Origin: an uncultured Lachnospiraceae bacterium
GTDB lineage: Bacteria > Bacillota > Clostridia > Lachnospirales > Lachnospiraceae
Assembly (NCBI GenBank): GCA_934899185.1
Contig: CAKXYI010000002.1
Coordinates: 62,001-126,000, forward strand
Length of the DNA: 64,000 bases
Direction: 5' to 3'
Position 1 is the first letter of the stretch; each line of letters starts with the position of its first letter. Position numbers and translations under genes: made by a program. Shown one piece after another: positions 1 to 8,190 of this stretch. The notes below the pieces were generated by a model. The model did not search any database. It was not told the origin of the DNA and saw only the letters and a program-made list of their open reading frames with translations.

Positions 1-2
1 AT

Positions 3-464
3 AATTTTACCGGAACCGTCATCTATGATTTTAAGGATGCCTTTTTGCGCTACGGAACTGTAAAAAAACTTGCAGTAGCGCAGGAAAAATTCAAATCTAT
101 GGGATATTACATAAAAATCTGGGATGCATATCGCCCATTTGCGGCACAGGAAAAGTTATGGCAGGTATGTCCAAATCCACGCTATGTTGCCAACCCGGCG
201 AATGGTATGAAAGCACATAATCTGGGTGGAACGATTGATATGACACTTGTTACGTTTGCGGGAAATGAAGTGGAAATGCCGACGGCATTTGATGATTTTT
301 CGCTTCGGGCAGATCGCGATTACAGTGATGTATCGGAAACGGCGGCAGAAAACGCCAGAATGATGGAAAGAGTGATGACGGAATGCGGTTTTTACGGTTA
401 CGCAGGAGAATGGTGGGACTATTCTGATACAACAGCTTACGAAGCCTATGATTTCGAACCATAA
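3..464 (+). CDS. VanX/DdpX-type D-Ala-D-Ala dipeptidase (5' truncated by window edge)
   Basis: Zinc dipeptidase of the VanX family (peptidase M15D), which cleaves D-Ala-D-Ala released from or destined for peptidoglycan. The frame is open from base 3, so the start lies outside the window; the first visible residues (NFTGTVIYDF) match the conserved N-terminal part of the family. Visible landmarks are AYRP (substrate-contacting Arg of VanX), the metal-site motif KAHNLGGTID (His and Asp ligands) and GEWWDYSD. In VanX and DdpX the last motif is EWWH, whose His is the third zinc ligand; here the codon at 417-419 is GAC (Asp). Either this subgroup uses Asp as ligand or the enzyme is altered. Family call is solid, activity is uncertain. 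Confidence 0.82.
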   Translation, partial: NFTGTVIYDFKDAFLRYGTVKKLAVAQEKFKSMGYYIKIWDAYRPFAAQEKLWQVCPNPRYVANPANGMKAHNLGGTIDMTLVTFAGNEVEMPTAFDDFSLRADRDYSDVSETAAENARMMERVMTECGFYGYAGEWWDYSDTTAYEAYDFEP

Positions 465-579
465 TTTCACAATTCTAAACTTTTCCTTAGAAAAATCTCT
501 TATATTTATCTGGCATAGATTTACCGGTCCGTTATCAGAAATATACAGAAAAGAAAGGATCACTAGTAGGAAGAATGAT

Positions 580-2016
580 ATGAGAAAAGGTACTGCGAGA
601 TCAATTTTAATGCTTGGAATTTTTTACTTTGTATTTCTCGGTGCAGAGTATTATTTTGATAATATGATGGCCTTTGTGACAGATGCAGATGGCGTGGTCT
701 TAGCACAGAGTTATGTTTTAGGTAGTAGTGTGCTGGGTTTTCTGCTGTATGCACTAATGGAAAAAATGTTACCAGCAAAGATAAAGCGGCTGTTTTGGAG
801 CGTGAGCAGTGCAGCTGTGATTCTGATGTTCTTTTTTATCAAGATTCATAGCGGATATGGACACACATTGCGCGCCGGTTTGTTTTTATTCTTGCTGCTT
901 GGGTATTTTGGAAGTGGTGTGCATTATTTGGTGGCGCAGACTTTTGCGGCAGAAATTGAGACGGAAAAATCACATTTGGCGCGAACGGTAGGCTGTGCCT
1001 ATGCATTTGGGATTTTATTGCAGTTTATCAATAACAATTGTATTTCATCAGTAGCAGTACAGGTGATTTTCTTATGTCTGGCTTTTGCTGTTATGGAAGG
1101 TTTATTTATGGTAAAAGCACAGCAGATCGAAGCGCAAGGGGAAACGCATTCGGTCATAGAAGTTGATGGTGCTGCACGAAAGACGGGTATGCTGTTGATT
1201 TTTATTGTTGCTCTCATGACATTTATTTTTGCAACATTAGATAACGCAGTGACATTGGTACATGCTGGTGGAGGTGCGGATATCGGACAATGGCCGAGAC
1301 TTTTACTTGCGTGCAGTGGTTTGCTTGCAGGATTTTTATATGATATCAAAAAAGGTGCTTACCAGAACATCATCATGTATTGCGTGATGATGCTTTCAAC
1401 GATTTGCGTGGTTGTGATCACGTGCGGTGGTCCATTTCTATTGGGACTTGTTGTATTTTATCTGTCAGCCGGCTTCTTTTCCATCTATTTTGCCAGCAGT
1501 TTTATGCGTCTTTCGTATGCAATGAAAGAGGGAAAACTGTGGGCTGGACTGGGGCGTGCTGTCAACAATCTGTGCGTGGTGGGAACGGCTTCAATGTCAC
1601 TGACACTGTTACATTCGCCAAGTTATGTCACCATTGTAATTGCGCTTGTGCTATTTGCCATTACAAGTGTTTTGATTTTTGTGTACCAGAGAGCAGGAGA
1701 TCAAATGCGATGGAAACAGGAAAATGCAATTTTATCGCAGGAAGCACAAAAAACAGAAAAGATATTAGAAACACATAAGAAAAACGAAGAGGAATGGCTT
1801 GCGCTTTTTGCACAGGAGTTTTCCTTAACACCACGTGAAGTGGAAGTGCTTGCGTGTATGCTTCATTCTGAAGATAATGTGACAGAGATGGCGACGCAGC
1901 TTGCTATTTCACGAGCAGCATTATACCGTCATATTTCAAATATGAATGAGAAAACAAATACCAAGGCAAGAATTGGTTTGCTCCAATTTTATTATGCCTG
2001 GATGCAGGAAAAATAA
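580..2016 (+). CDS. Polytopic membrane protein with C-terminal LuxR-type HTH
   Basis: About 478 residues. The first roughly 370 form around 12 hydrophobic segments in an MFS-like arrangement; a charged, probably coiled linker (QRAGDQMRWKQENAILSQEA) leads to a LuxR-type helix-turn-helix near residues 411-471 (FSLTPREVEVLACMLHSEDN and AISRAALYRHISNMNEKTNT). Such fusions couple a membrane sensor or transporter fold to DNA binding. The ATG at 580 is preferred over an upstream in-frame ATG at 448 because AGGAAG lies six bases before it and the upstream start would overlap the preceding gene. The next gene is a lipoprotein whose upstream region has two short palindromes. The ligand and targets cannot be read from the sequence. 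Confidence 0.85.
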   Translation: MRKGTARSILMLGIFYFVFLGAEYYFDNMMAFVTDADGVVLAQSYVLGSSVLGFLLYALMEKMLPAKIKRLFWSVSSAAVILMFFFIKIHSGYGHTLRAGLFLFLLLGYFGSGVHYLVAQTFAAEIETEKSHLARTVGCAYAFGILLQFINNNCISSVAVQVIFLCLAFAVMEGLFMVKAQQIEAQGETHSVIEVDGAARKTGMLLIFIVALMTFIFATLDNAVTLVHAGGGADIGQWPRLLLACSGLLAGFLYDIKKGAYQNIIMYCVMMLSTICVVVITCGGPFLLGLVVFYLSAGFFSIYFASSFMRLSYAMKEGKLWAGLGRAVNNLCVVGTASMSLTLLHSPSYVTIVIALVLFAITSVLIFVYQRAGDQMRWKQENAILSQEAQKTEKILETHKKNEEEWLALFAQEFSLTPREVEVLACMLHSEDNVTEMATQLAISRAALYRHISNMNEKTNTKARIGLLQFYYAWMQEK

Positions 2017-2121
2017 AGGATTTTGACGATTTGAGACATATGTCAACTCCCATATTACGACCGCATATGCTAGAATTTTACCCATCATTAAGTAGTAAAT
2101 ACGATGTTGGAGGGTGAGCGT

Positions 2122-2664
2122 ATGCGACGACGTAATGTGGGAGTTTTTTGTTGTTTACTCTGCCTTGTACTGGCATGTTCTACCATGCTGTTTGGATGTG
2201 GCAAAGCCAAACAGGAAGAACCAAAGAGTGCGACAGAAAAGAAAACAGAAAAGACGGTTGAGCCGGAAGAAACAGGAGATGATGTAGCAGCAATTTTAAA
2301 AAATGCGAAGTATGTGGCTGTGATTCATGTAAAAATTAATCCTGAATTTAACATTTATCTTGACAAAGATGAAAATGTCGTGGCATTGGAATGCCTGAAT
2401 GCAGATGCAAAGGACGCATATGGCAAGAAATCATTTGCCGGGAAAACACTAGACGAGACGTTACAGACCGTGGTTTCTATTGCAGCAGAAGAAGGCTACA
2501 TGAAAGAAGACCAGACGGTAGCACTCACCATCACAGAATGTACGACCGATTTGAATGCTACCGAGTTACAAACCAAAATGGATAGCGTCGTAACGGAAGC
2601 GGCAAAGGAACAGGACATCACAAAAAGAGGCGGGATTGATCAAACAAGTATGTTCAAACTGTAA
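2122..2664 (+). CDS. Lipoprotein with RsgI-like middle domain
   Basis: A 180-residue exported lipoprotein: basic N-terminus, hydrophobic core and lipobox LFGC with Cys26 as the lipidated residue, then a Lys/Glu/Thr-rich linker. Residues 64-140 resemble the extracytoplasmic middle domain of RsgI anti-sigma factors (HVKINPEFNIYLDKDENVVA, LNADAKDAY, then a conserved GY). No transmembrane anti-sigma N-terminus is present, so it is not RsgI itself. ATG 2122 has GGAGGGTGAG upstream; an ATG at 2104 lacks a site. The 3' end overlaps the zinc-ribbon ORF in another frame, and the two may be one gene split by a one-base shift in the A-tract at 2622-2626. Confidence 0.8.
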   Translation: MRRRNVGVFCCLLCLVLACSTMLFGCGKAKQEEPKSATEKKTEKTVEPEETGDDVAAILKNAKYVAVIHVKINPEFNIYLDKDENVVALECLNADAKDAYGKKSFAGKTLDETLQTVVSIAAEEGYMKEDQTVALTITECTTDLNATELQTKMDSVVTEAAKEQDITKRGGIDQTSMFKL

Positions 2665-2911
2665 CGGCACCGGAGATTGTCCGGATTGTGATGGCGGTCG
2701 TATGACGTGTCCTGCCTGTGGCGGTGATGGTATTGAGGAGTGTGGTAACTGCTTTGGTACCGGACTGGATCATGGAAATACATGTACTTTTTGCGGTGGC
2801 GCAAAGACACACACCTGTACGCATTGCGGTGGTGTTGGAACAGCAATGGATTGTCCTGTGTGCGGTGGCAGTTTTAAGTGCGTTGTCTGTGGTGGCAGTG
2901 GTACACTTTAA
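2636..2911 (+). CDS. Cys-rich DnaJ-like zinc-ribbon ORF
   Basis: A 91-residue ORF with eight CxxC pairs, most followed by Gly-rich text in the CxxCxGxG style of the DnaJ zinc domain (CSNCNGTG, CPDCDGG, CPACGGDG, CGNCFGTG, CTFCGG, CTHCGGVG, CPVCGG, CVVCGGSG), enough for about four zinc sites. There is no J domain. The only available start is TTG at 2636, inside the lipoprotein gene, with a purine-rich stretch too close to be a convincing ribosome site. The frame is also open upstream (QKEAGLIKQV), so this could be the C-terminal domain of the preceding lipoprotein joined by a +1 shift. Coding is convincing from the cysteine pattern; how it is translated is not. Confidence 0.65.
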   Translation: MIKQVCSNCNGTGDCPDCDGGRMTCPACGGDGIEECGNCFGTGLDHGNTCTFCGGAKTHTCTHCGGVGTAMDCPVCGGSFKCVVCGGSGTL

Positions 2912-2974
2912 AGTGGGATGTATGTAAGAAGATAACAGTACATAGATAAAAAGCGACAAAAGGAGGAAGACAAT

Positions 2975-5176
2975 ATGAGAAAAACAAAAGGAAGGATGCG
3001 TGGAATCTTATCACTGATCTTAGCGATGCTCTTGACGGTAACGATGATTCCGGCACAAAAAGTATTGGCGGAAGATGGTACGTCAGGAAGTACGGAAGGA
3101 AATACGGGGAATCTGACATTTCAATATGAAGATACGGCACTGGGATTTGGTTATGTAGAGTGGAAGGACAATGCAGGAGATTGGCATACACAGCAAAAGA
3201 ATGACATAGTAACAGCGACTGCGGTAAGAATAAAGTATGACCATGGTGGACAATTAGAACCTGGGGCAGGTCTGTATCTGGATGGAAAAAATATCTTGGA
3301 AGATAAGACAAACAAAACAGATTTGGAATCAGAAACAGGACTTACCTTGGCAACAGATAAGAATTATGCATTTCAACATATTGCTTTTATCGCAGCAGGT
3401 GGTTCCGGCAGCGGAGAACAGCCATCACAGCCGCCAGCATCACAGGGGATTGAACTTATCTTAGAAGGCAATGCAAGAGATACATTTGATAAAATGATTG
3501 CAGCAGGAGATGCTGCCAACAATATTTATGTGAAGGTGAATGAAGAAGCGTCTTATCAGAAAATCAGTGATTTGACAAAGGATAGTACAGGCAGCACACC
3601 TCTGGTTACCGTATCTCAGGATGGACGTTATCAGTTTGCAAATACTGTAACAAAGGTTTCTCTCTATGTAAAATATGATGCGAACTATATGGTACAGTTT
3701 ATGCCAAATGTAGCGGGTATGGGCTTTAGCGAAAATGCACCGCTTGTTTTGGATGGCTCTAGTTCACAGCATATCCAGATTGATAAAAAGGTAAACACGA
3801 TTACATGGGCGTATGACGATGTGCGCTATGGTAAAGATGCCTATTTGGAGCATGGAACAGCGGAAATCATTGCAGTAGATGGAACACCAGTTGAAAAACT
3901 TCCAAAGGATCCGGATAATTTTGCAGCAAATGCAGGAAATAAAGATGGTGGACATTTTGCAGCAGCCCCTGGTGCTAAAATCACCATTAAGCTGACACCG
4001 GATTATGGTTATCAGTTATCGGGTGTGCAGTTAAATGGCGGCGCTACGTTAGAGGCGCAAAAGGAGGTATCTACCTTCACATTTACCATGCCGGATACGA
4101 GCATTCATTTCAAAGGTATTTTTACAAAATCAGAAGATGCCGTAGTAACGACTGGAAATACAGTAAAAAATGCAGCAATTGCAAATGGTGCCAATGCTGC
4201 AAACAGCGGAAATTTGGAATTGAAGGTTTCAGATAACACAGATTACAACACAGCAGCAGCTACAGCTCTTGTTTCTGATGCTGTAGCAGCAGAGGCGGTA
4301 GATCTTTCTTTGAACCAGGTAGTCAGCAAAGGAAATGGCACCAATTGGGAAACAGGAATCACGGAATTTGAAAAACCGATTACATTATCTTTGGCATTGA
4401 AGGATTATGATGCCAATTATGATTATACGGTAGTGAGAAACCACAATGGAAAATTGACAGCACTTGATACAACAGCAATCAACGGAACAGTTTCTTTTGC
4501 AACCAATCAGTTCTCTACCTATGTGATTGTAAAGAAAGAAAAGAGTAAGACACCGGTTTATAGTACACAGGCTAATGCCGGCGCAGGTGCACCACAGACG
4601 ACATTTTCACAGACGACAAAGGAACTGTTAGATGCCATTGGTCTGACCGCAGCAGAAAAGAAAGCGATTGCAAATGGTGCAAATGCAAATGTCTTGTTAA
4701 ATGTAAATGTTAAAACACTGACAGAGAAAGAAGCAAAATTAATCGAAAGTGTCATTGGCAAGAATAAGATGGCAGAAACATATGATATCAATCTTTTGCT
4801 TCAGATTGCAGGCTTAGCGGATCGGAATATCACAGATCCAAGCAGTGCAATCGGTATTACCATCACAATTCCGGATAAATTTATTAACACAGATACCAGT
4901 GTGAAGAGAGTTTATCACATGGTTCGTATTCATGATGGAAAAGCAACGGTAATTGACGGAACGTTTGATGCGAATACAAAACAATTTACATTTGCAACGG
5001 ATGGATTTTCCACCTATGCATTGGTATATGAAGATGTGGCTGCAACTACAACAACCCCAGCAACGACATCGCCAAAGACAAACGATACTTCATTACCTAT
5101 CGCATGGCTTCTACTTTTAGGTGCCGGTCTTTGCGGATGCATGGCAGTAACGCTCGTAAAAAAGAAAACGAAATAA
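2975..5176 (+). CDS. Sortase-anchored surface protein
   Basis: A 733-residue exported protein. Signal peptide at residues 1-32 (basic start, hydrophobic run, cleavage near VLAED). A region near 325-390 (TIKLTPDYGYQLSGVQLNGG, FTMPDTSIHFKGIF) looks like a divergent InlB-B/bacterial-repeat module. Two related modules each end in a shared pattern, KLTALDT...FSTYVIV and KATVIDG...FSTYALV, so the C-terminal half arose by duplication. After a Thr/Pro-rich spacer comes a sorting signal: SPKTND, a hydrophobic span and the tail KKKTK. The exact sorting pentapeptide differs from LPXTG. Ribosome site AAAGGAGGAAG precedes ATG 2975. Ligand unknown. A terminator follows at 5256. Confidence 0.82.
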   Translation: MRKTKGRMRGILSLILAMLLTVTMIPAQKVLAEDGTSGSTEGNTGNLTFQYEDTALGFGYVEWKDNAGDWHTQQKNDIVTATAVRIKYDHGGQLEPGAGLYLDGKNILEDKTNKTDLESETGLTLATDKNYAFQHIAFIAAGGSGSGEQPSQPPASQGIELILEGNARDTFDKMIAAGDAANNIYVKVNEEASYQKISDLTKDSTGSTPLVTVSQDGRYQFANTVTKVSLYVKYDANYMVQFMPNVAGMGFSENAPLVLDGSSSQHIQIDKKVNTITWAYDDVRYGKDAYLEHGTAEIIAVDGTPVEKLPKDPDNFAANAGNKDGGHFAAAPGAKITIKLTPDYGYQLSGVQLNGGATLEAQKEVSTFTFTMPDTSIHFKGIFTKSEDAVVTTGNTVKNAAIANGANAANSGNLELKVSDNTDYNTAAATALVSDAVAAEAVDLSLNQVVSKGNGTNWETGITEFEKPITLSLALKDYDANYDYTVVRNHNGKLTALDTTAINGTVSFATNQFSTYVIVKKEKSKTPVYSTQANAGAGAPQTTFSQTTKELLDAIGLTAAEKKAIANGANANVLLNVNVKTLTEKEAKLIESVIGKNKMAETYDINLLLQIAGLADRNITDPSSAIGITITIPDKFINTDTSVKRVYHMVRIHDGKATVIDGTFDANTKQFTFATDGFSTYALVYEDVAATTTTPATTSPKTNDTSLPIAWLLLLGAGLCGCMAVTLVKKKTK

Positions 5177-5255
5177 ACAGTACATATGGTTGTAACAATA
5201 TAGAACGGAAGAAGAGGAAGGTTGTTTGGGTAATTGAATAGTGATTAAAGAATGG

Positions 5256-5289
5256 CACTCTCGGGTAGATATACTCGAGAGTGTTTTTT
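5256..5289 (+). terminator. Rho-independent terminator after surface protein
   Basis: Perfect 8-bp stem CACTCTCG / CGAGAGTG (5256-5263 with 5276-5283), 12-nt loop, then six T residues. Confidence 0.85.
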
Positions 5290-5326
5290 GAGGCAATAGG
5301 GGAGAACGTATTGGAAATGTTGAATT

Positions 5327-5430
5327 GTGCGCCCAGCCAATTAATCTAACAGGTGGAAATCCGGTCTGCTTAAGGTTTAGCCAATCAACAGTAGTGAGTC
5401 TTGAGTTGATTGGAGTAGATGATAAAGAGT
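5327..5430 (+). mobile_element. Possible group II intron 5'-end remnant
   Basis: Begins GTGCGCCCAGCC, matching the conserved 5' boundary GUGCGCC of bacterial group II introns, followed by CTAACAGGTGGAAATCC (5346-5362), which fits the GGUGNAAGUCC-type segment of domain I. No reverse transcriptase, domain V or 3' end was found before the GH2 gene, so at most a truncated remnant is present. Recognition is from memory of intron consensus only. Confidence 0.35.
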
Positions 5431-5445
5431 GTTTCATCACAGATA
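5431..5445 (+). promoter_or_regulatory. Candidate operator, copy 1
   Basis: GTTTCATCACAGATA, identical to 9386-9400. One copy lies upstream of the GH2 gene and the other upstream of the GPH transporter in the AraC-divergent region, so it may be the binding site of the AraC regulator at 8176-9261. Inference from position and identity. Confidence 0.4.
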
Positions 5446-5639
5446 TATTAGATAAGTTTATTTTCATAATATGCATAGTAATAAAATATACTGTGAGTTA
5501 TCTAAAGCGAGGAGACTTATTATAATTAAATTACAAATTATAATCTGCAAAGATACAACTTTAGAAAGGGGACATGATATCTTGCTTTATCTACAAGAAC
5601 TAAGAAAAATGAATGTAGATGAGCAAGAAACACAAAAAT

Positions 5640-8042
5640 ATGGAAAGGATTAGATTCAACAAAGACTGGACATTTAAAAATGATATAACGGGGGGAGATG
5701 AAATAAAAGTGACGCTTCCTCATGACGCAATGCAGACAGAGAAACGCCTTCAAAACATGAAGAACGGTGCAGCGGCGGGATTCTTTCCCGGTGGAAGGTA
5801 TGTATATCTCAAAAATTTTTATGCACCACATGAGTGGGATGGTAAATGTATTTTGATTGAGTTCGAGGGAATCTATCAGAATTCCTCTGTCTATGTGAAT
5901 GGAAAGTACATTGGGGGCTGGATATACGGCTATACGGGATTCGTTCTTGAACTGTCAGAACAATTGAACTATGGCGAAGATAACGAGATAAGAGTCATAG
6001 CGGATAATACCAGGACGCCTAACAGCCGTTGGTATACAGGAAGTGGAATTTACAGAAATGTAAATTTATATGTGGGCAATAAGAACCATATTGCAGTTGA
6101 TGGGATTCAAGTTACTACAAAGAGTATTGACCCTGCTGTAATTTGTGTTAAGACAGAGATTGAAGCTACGGAAGACTGTGATGTGACAATCAAGGTTTAT
6201 GATGGTGATACACTTGTGGCGAGCAGTGTAGGATTAAATGCAAAACTTACGATCAAGGATGCAAAGTTATGGAGTGATGAATCGCCACATCTGTATAGAG
6301 TAGAGTGCAATCTTGTGAATAATGTAGGAGAGGTGATTGATAGGCAAGAGATTAAGACCGGTATTCGACTTTTGGCATGGAGTGCAGAGCACGGACTTAA
6401 AATAAATAATAAGTATGTAAAGCTTCGCGGTGGTTGTATTCACCATGATAATGGAATACTTGGAAGTAGAGCCATTGATTATGCAGAAGAGAGGAAGGTT
6501 AAAATTCTAAAAGATGCGGGGTTCAATGCCATCCGTTCGGCTCATAATCCTGCCAGCAAAGCTTTGCTTTCAGCTTGTGATAAGTATGGAATGTATGTGA
6601 TGGATGAAGCTTTTGATCAATGGCAGTTTATGAAGGTAGAATATGATTATTCAATCTATTTTGATGAGCAGCATGAAGCTGACCTTCGCGCTATGATTAG
6701 AAAGGATATAAGTCACCCATCTGTAATTATGTATTCTATTGGAAATGAGATTGGAGACACAGGAAAACAAAGTGGTGTAGAAATTAGCCGCGAATTGGTT
6801 AGAATATGTCATGAAGAGGATAACACGCGACCTGTTGTGAATTGCATCAATCCGGTTGTATCCAGTATGGGGGGCTCTAAGTCAAAGTGTACATCTCTGG
6901 ATGAGGTGAATCCTTATGAAGAGACGAAAAATTCTCAGGCAGCAGCAAGTTTGCTAGCGAATATTATTGTCACAGTGGTTCCATTTATTAAAAAGATAAT
7001 GGGTAAACCGGAAAAAGTCGAGAAACTTCTTAGGCCATGTTTTGATGAACTGGATATTGTAGGACTTAATTATGCTGAGGATTGTTATGAACCACATCAC
7101 AAACACGACCCGATGAGGATTATGGTGGGGTCGGAGACATATCCTCATTCCATGGCAAAGCGCTGGCCGCTAATTGAAAAAAATTCTTATCTGATAGGAG
7201 ATTTCATGTGGACCGCTATAGATTATCTGGGCGAGGCAGGAGTAGGTGTGCCGATTTATGGCACTACACGGGGAGGATTTAATAGACCATATCCTTGCGT
7301 CAGCGCCGGATGTGGCGTTATAAACCTCCTTGGAGAGATGGAGACGGAAGGATATGCTGCAAATATAGCATGGGTATTGTATAAGAAACCTTACATAGCG
7401 GTTCGTCCAGTTAATCATTCGGGAGAAAAACATTTTTTTGGAATGTGGAGAGATACAGACGCTGTATCAAGCTGGAGTTTTAAAGGATGTGAAGGTCGAA
7501 AGGCTGAAATTGAGGTATATAGCATTGGAAAGTACATAGAACTGTTTCAAGATGGAGTATCGATAGGAAGAAAAGAATTGGTTGACACAAAAGCCTGCTT
7601 TGAGACAGTTTATAAGCAGGGAGAATTAAAAGCAGTAAGTTACGATGAATTGGGGAATGTAATTGCGGAAGAGACAATTAAGACAGCTGGCAAGGAGGAT
7701 GTAATCAGAGTGATTCCTGAAAAGACGGAACTGTATGCAGATGGAGAGGATGTCACTTTTGTATTGGTCAAACTTACTGATCATAATGGTATCGTAAAAC
7801 TGTTGGAAGATAGAAAGGTAATTGTTGATGTTACAGGTCCTGCCGAGATTATTGCAATTGGAAGCAGAGAACCGATTACTGAGGAACGATATACGGGAAA
7901 TTGTTTTACTACATCCAATGGAACACTGGGATTTTATGTTCGCTCAACAGGAGAAGAAGGTGAAGCTATTATCTCAGTATCTGCTGAGGGGCTAGATGCA
8001 GTAGAAATAAGAAAAATTCAATGTTGTACGAAAAGAGGCTAG
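5640..8042 (+). CDS. Glycoside hydrolase family 2 (beta-galactosidase-like)
   Basis: About 800 residues. Cytoplasmic (no signal peptide) retaining glycosidase of family GH2. The N-terminal sugar-binding fold carries ENPHSSVYVNG-like text (IYQNSSVYVNGKYIGGW) and NTRTPNSRWYTGSGIYRNV; the immunoglobulin and TIM-barrel parts follow, with KLRGGCIHHDNG, acid/base Glu370 in SIGNE and nucleophile Glu499 in VGSETYP. The C-terminal 180 residues form the extra beta-sandwich domains of long GH2 enzymes. ATG 5640 gives the family-like start MERIRFNKDW; ATG 5619 is also possible, and neither has a strong ribosome site. Substrate is not determined: galactosidase is most likely. It is grouped with an AraC regulator, a GPH symporter and a rhamnosidase. 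Confidence 0.88.
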   Translation: MERIRFNKDWTFKNDITGGDEIKVTLPHDAMQTEKRLQNMKNGAAAGFFPGGRYVYLKNFYAPHEWDGKCILIEFEGIYQNSSVYVNGKYIGGWIYGYTGFVLELSEQLNYGEDNEIRVIADNTRTPNSRWYTGSGIYRNVNLYVGNKNHIAVDGIQVTTKSIDPAVICVKTEIEATEDCDVTIKVYDGDTLVASSVGLNAKLTIKDAKLWSDESPHLYRVECNLVNNVGEVIDRQEIKTGIRLLAWSAEHGLKINNKYVKLRGGCIHHDNGILGSRAIDYAEERKVKILKDAGFNAIRSAHNPASKALLSACDKYGMYVMDEAFDQWQFMKVEYDYSIYFDEQHEADLRAMIRKDISHPSVIMYSIGNEIGDTGKQSGVEISRELVRICHEEDNTRPVVNCINPVVSSMGGSKSKCTSLDEVNPYEETKNSQAAASLLANIIVTVVPFIKKIMGKPEKVEKLLRPCFDELDIVGLNYAEDCYEPHHKHDPMRIMVGSETYPHSMAKRWPLIEKNSYLIGDFMWTAIDYLGEAGVGVPIYGTTRGGFNRPYPCVSAGCGVINLLGEMETEGYAANIAWVLYKKPYIAVRPVNHSGEKHFFGMWRDTDAVSSWSFKGCEGRKAEIEVYSIGKYIELFQDGVSIGRKELVDTKACFETVYKQGELKAVSYDELGNVIAEETIKTAGKEDVIRVIPEKTELYADGEDVTFVLVKLTDHNGIVKLLEDRKVIVDVTGPAEIIAIGSREPITEERYTGNCFTTSNGTLGFYVRSTGEEGEAIISVSAEGLDAVEIRKIQCCTKRG

Positions 8043-8079
8043 AGTTCATGAAAGGTAAATATATTTTTGGCTTGATCTA

Positions 8080-8190
8080 CATATATTTACCGCTACTCAC
8101 CCGGAATGGTTCGTAGCAGATGGAATCCATCCGAATGCGCTTGGAGCAGATAGGATGGCGGAACGTATAGCGGACTTAATGCGGATTGTG
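8080..8190 (+). pseudogene. 3' remnant of an SGNH/GDSL hydrolase
   Basis: The frame that includes codon 8098 reads HPEWFVADGIHPNALGADRM and then AERIADLM. DGIHPN is the conserved Asp-x-x-His block V of SGNH/GDSL esterases, followed by the usual C-terminal helix. There is no upstream block I or start between the GH2 stop (8042) and this point, so only the last ~35 residues survive. It then runs into the 3' end of the AraC gene on the other strand. It is probably the leftover of an accessory carbohydrate esterase deleted from this locus. Confidence 0.7.

Larger units (their letters stand above)
5177..5639. other. Non-coding gap with terminator, intron-like debris and candidate operator
   Basis: This stretch between the surface protein and the GH2 gene holds a strong hairpin terminator (5256-5289), a segment resembling the 5' end of a group II intron (from 5327), and a 15-base motif GTTTCATCACAGATA at 5431-5445 that recurs exactly at 9386-9400. 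The last 190 bases are AT-rich and contain no convincing ORF. Confidence 0.6.

Noticed and set aside
2640-2960. Minus-strand ORFs over the zinc-ribbon region
   Set aside because: Complement of Cys/Gly-rich coding sequence produces open frames rich in His/Thr without family resemblance.
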